Assembly (NCBI GenBank): GCA_900547745.1
Contig: URHT01000038.1
Span: 1 to 13,632, forward strand
Direction of reading: 5' to 3'
Origin: an uncultured Eubacteriales bacterium
Lineage (GTDB): Bacteria; Bacillota; Clostridia; Oscillospirales; Oscillospiraceae
DNA: 13,632 bases
Of the stretch, positions 11,910 to 13,632 are shown piece by piece; position 1 is the stretch's first letter, and every line of letters starts with the position of its first letter. The translations under genes were made by a program, and so were the position numbers. The notes under the pieces are model-generated. The model had not been told where the DNA came from. It was given only the letters and a program-made list of their open reading frames with translations, and did not search any database.

Positions 11910-13632
11910 ATGGCAGACGAAACCAACCGCAACGACACCCAGCAGCAGGATCTCGGCGAGCTGCTGTGCATCCGCCGTGAGAAGCTCAAGGCCCTGCAGG
12001 ACGAGGGCCGCGACCCTTTCCAGATCACGAAATTCGACGTGACACACCACACGCAGGACATTAAGGACAACTTCGACGCTCTGGAGGGCAGCGAGGTATC
12101 CGTGGGCGGCCGCCTGATGAGCAAGCGCGGCATGGGCAAGGTGTCCTTCTGCGACTTGCAGGATAAAACGGGCCGCATCCAAATCTACGCCCGCAAGGAT
12201 GAGATGGATGAGGACAACTATAACCGCTTCAAGAAATACGACATCGGCGATATCGTGGGCGTCAAGGGCGAGGTGTTCCGCACCCAGCGGGGCGAGATGT
12301 CCGTCCGCGCACGGGAGATCACGCTGCTGAGCAAGTCTCTGCGCCCCCTGCCGGAGAAGTTCCACGGCCTGACCGATAAGGAGATCCGTTACCGCCAGCG
12401 GTACGTCGATCTCATCATGAACCCGGAGAGCAAGCGGAACTTCGAGATCCGCAGCAGGTTCGTGGCGTATCTGCGCCGCTATCTGGACGATCTGGGCTTT
12501 ATGGAGGTGGAGACGCCTGTTCTCAGCCCCATTGCCGGCGGCGCCAACGCTCGTCCGTTTATCACGCACCACAACGCGCAGGACATTGATATGTATATGC
12601 GCATCGCCACGGAGCTGCACCTGAAGCGGCTGATCGTGGGCGGCATGGAGCGGGTGTACGAGGTGGGCCGCATCTTCCGCAACGAGGGCATGGACACCAA
12701 GCACAACCCGGAGTTCACCACCTGCGAGCTGTATCAGGCATTTACCAATCTGGACGGCATGATGGACATTCTGGAGGGTATCCTCTCCGGCGCGGCCAAG
12801 GAGATCCTGGGCACCTACCACGTCCAGTGGCTGGGCCACGAGATCGACCTGACCCCAAGCTGGCAGCGCGTGACCATGGCGGACGCCGTGAAGAACGTTA
12901 CCGGCGCCGACTTCATGGCCTGCATCGGCGATGCCGACAAGGGCGTGGAGCTGGCCAAGAGCGTGGGCGTGGACATGGACGGCGTGGCCCACACATGGGG
13001 CAACGCCCTGTACGAGACGTTTGACCAGAAGGTGGAGGAGACGCTGGTGCAGCCCACCTTCATCACCATGTACCCGGTGGAGGTCAGCCCGCTGGCCAAG
13101 CGCAGCCCCGAGCAGCCCGCCCTCACCGAGCGGTATGAGATGTTCATCTGCGGCTGCGAGATGGGCAACGCCTTCAGCGAGCTGAACGACCCCATCGACC
13201 AGTACGAGCGCTTCAAGGCCCAGGCGGAGAAACGGGCCAACGGCGACGAGGAGGCCGACATGATGGACGAGGACTTCGTCATGGCGCTGGAGTACGGCAT
13301 GCCGCCTACCGGCGGTCTGGGCTTCGGCATCGACCGGTGCAGCATGATGCTGTGCGGCACGGATTCCATCCGCGATGTCATCCTGTTCCCGACAATGAAG
13401 CCGTTGGACTCCGACAAGAAGGCTTCCAAGGAAGTTTCGGCTCCTGCGGAGGCTACTCAGACGGCTCCCGTTGTGGAAGAAAAAATTGATTTTTCTAATG
13501 TTCAGATTGAGCCTTTGTTTGCTGATCAGGTCGATTTTGACACCTTCTCTAAGAGCGATTTCCGTGCCGTAAAGGTCAAGGAATGCGAAGCTGTGAAGAA
13601 GTCCAAAAAGCTCTTAAAGTTCGTTTTGGACG
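11910..13632 (+). CDS. lysS: Lysyl-tRNA synthetase (class II) with C-terminal tRNA-binding extension, 3' end cut off
   Basis: This enzyme charges tRNA-Lys with lysine using ATP. The ATG has AAAGGAGGG 7 bases upstream. The 574 residues seen comprise an N-terminal OB-fold anticodon-binding domain (about 55-150, VSVGGRLMSKRGMGKVSFCD) and a class II catalytic core. Motif 2 is RVYEVGRIFRNEG (from 248) and motif 3 is GGLGFGIDR (468-476). An ordinary LysRS would end near residue 500 (ILFPTMKPL). Here the frame stays open through a linker (about 503-525, Lys/Ala/Pro/Glu-rich). It then enters FDTFSKSDFRAVKVKECEAV and KKSKKLLKFVLD, the opening of a MetRS-C/Trbp111-like tRNA-binding OB fold. The window ends inside that domain. 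G+C falls from about 60-65% in the core to 80 of 180 bases at 13441-13620. Confidence 0.95.
   Translation, partial: MADETNRNDTQQQDLGELLCIRREKLKALQDEGRDPFQITKFDVTHHTQDIKDNFDALEGSEVSVGGRLMSKRGMGKVSFCDLQDKTGRIQIYARKDEMDEDNYNRFKKYDIGDIVGVKGEVFRTQRGEMSVRAREITLLSKSLRPLPEKFHGLTDKEIRYRQRYVDLIMNPESKRNFEIRSRFVAYLRRYLDDLGFMEVETPVLSPIAGGANARPFITHHNAQDIDMYMRIATELHLKRLIVGGMERVYEVGRIFRNEGMDTKHNPEFTTCELYQAFTNLDGMMDILEGILSGAAKEILGTYHVQWLGHEIDLTPSWQRVTMADAVKNVTGADFMACIGDADKGVELAKSVGVDMDGVAHTWGNALYETFDQKVEETLVQPTFITMYPVEVSPLAKRSPEQPALTERYEMFICGCEMGNAFSELNDPIDQYERFKAQAEKRANGDEEADMMDEDFVMALEYGMPPTGGLGFGIDRCSMMLCGTDSIRDVILFPTMKPLDSDKKASKEVSAPAEATQTAPVVEEKIDFSNVQIEPLFADQVDFDTFSKSDFRAVKVKECEAVKKSKKLLKFVLD

Noticed and set aside
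11742..12992. A 416-codon minus-strand open frame opposite greA and lysS
   Set aside because: Shadow of lysS; it crosses the greA-lysS junction antisense and matches no family.
1..13632. Mobile elements, CRISPR arrays, toxin-antitoxin or phage-defence genes
   Set aside because: I found no transposase, integrase, regularly spaced repeat or defence-type motif. The XRE remnant alone is not evidence for a mobile element.

Overview
The window looks like chromosomal DNA from a moderately to highly GC-rich Clostridia member, most likely Oscillospiraceae (the Flavonifractor/Oscillibacter side). I infer this from the str-operon proteins, the DUF4830-type lipoprotein, an ftsE-ftsX-M23 cluster next to a CdaR/PucR-type regulator, and consistent use of sigma-A promoters, strong Shine-Dalgarno sites and intrinsic terminators. 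I see no tRNA, rRNA, CRISPR array, insertion sequence or prophage gene. Apart from one wrecked locus, the content is core chromosome.

Layout. (1) 1-4262: the end of the str operon, with the 3' end of rpsL, then rpsG, fusA and tuf. Candidate internal promoters precede rpsG and tuf, and a perfect 16-bp bidirectional terminator closes the operon. (2) 4419-4892, minus strand: a small DUF4830-like lipoprotein, divergent from (3) 4967-5680, rsuA, a 16S rRNA pseudouridine synthase. (4) 5832-6926: a CdaR/PucR-type regulator behind a near-consensus promoter whose spacer holds a 7-3-7 palindrome, closed by a terminator. (5) 7040-7540: two 5'-truncated genes joined head to head, an XRE-type repressor remnant (minus) and an OB-fold (tRNA_anti-like) remnant (plus), followed by a terminator. 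(6) 7763-10555: ftsE, ftsX and a secreted coiled-coil M23 endopeptidase, a divisome module with its own promoter and terminator. (7) 10622-11290: an extremely GC-rich gene of no recognised family, starting just after that terminator. (8) 11384 to the window end: greA and lysS behind a promoter with both hexamers at full consensus. The lysS product continues past the normal LysRS end into an acidic/Ala-Pro linker and the start of a MetRS-C/Trbp111-like tRNA-binding domain, and base composition drops sharply there.

How the genes fit together. The str and greA-lysS blocks serve translation and transcript elongation, and rsuA modifies the small-subunit rRNA. The ftsEX-M23 block is a membrane ABC complex plus the peptidoglycan hydrolase it probably activates. 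I found no convincing new multi-gene system. The least ordinary items are the LysRS fusion and its composition break, the head-to-head gene remnants at 7040-7540, the palindrome inside the regulator promoter, and the unknown gene placed directly behind a terminator.
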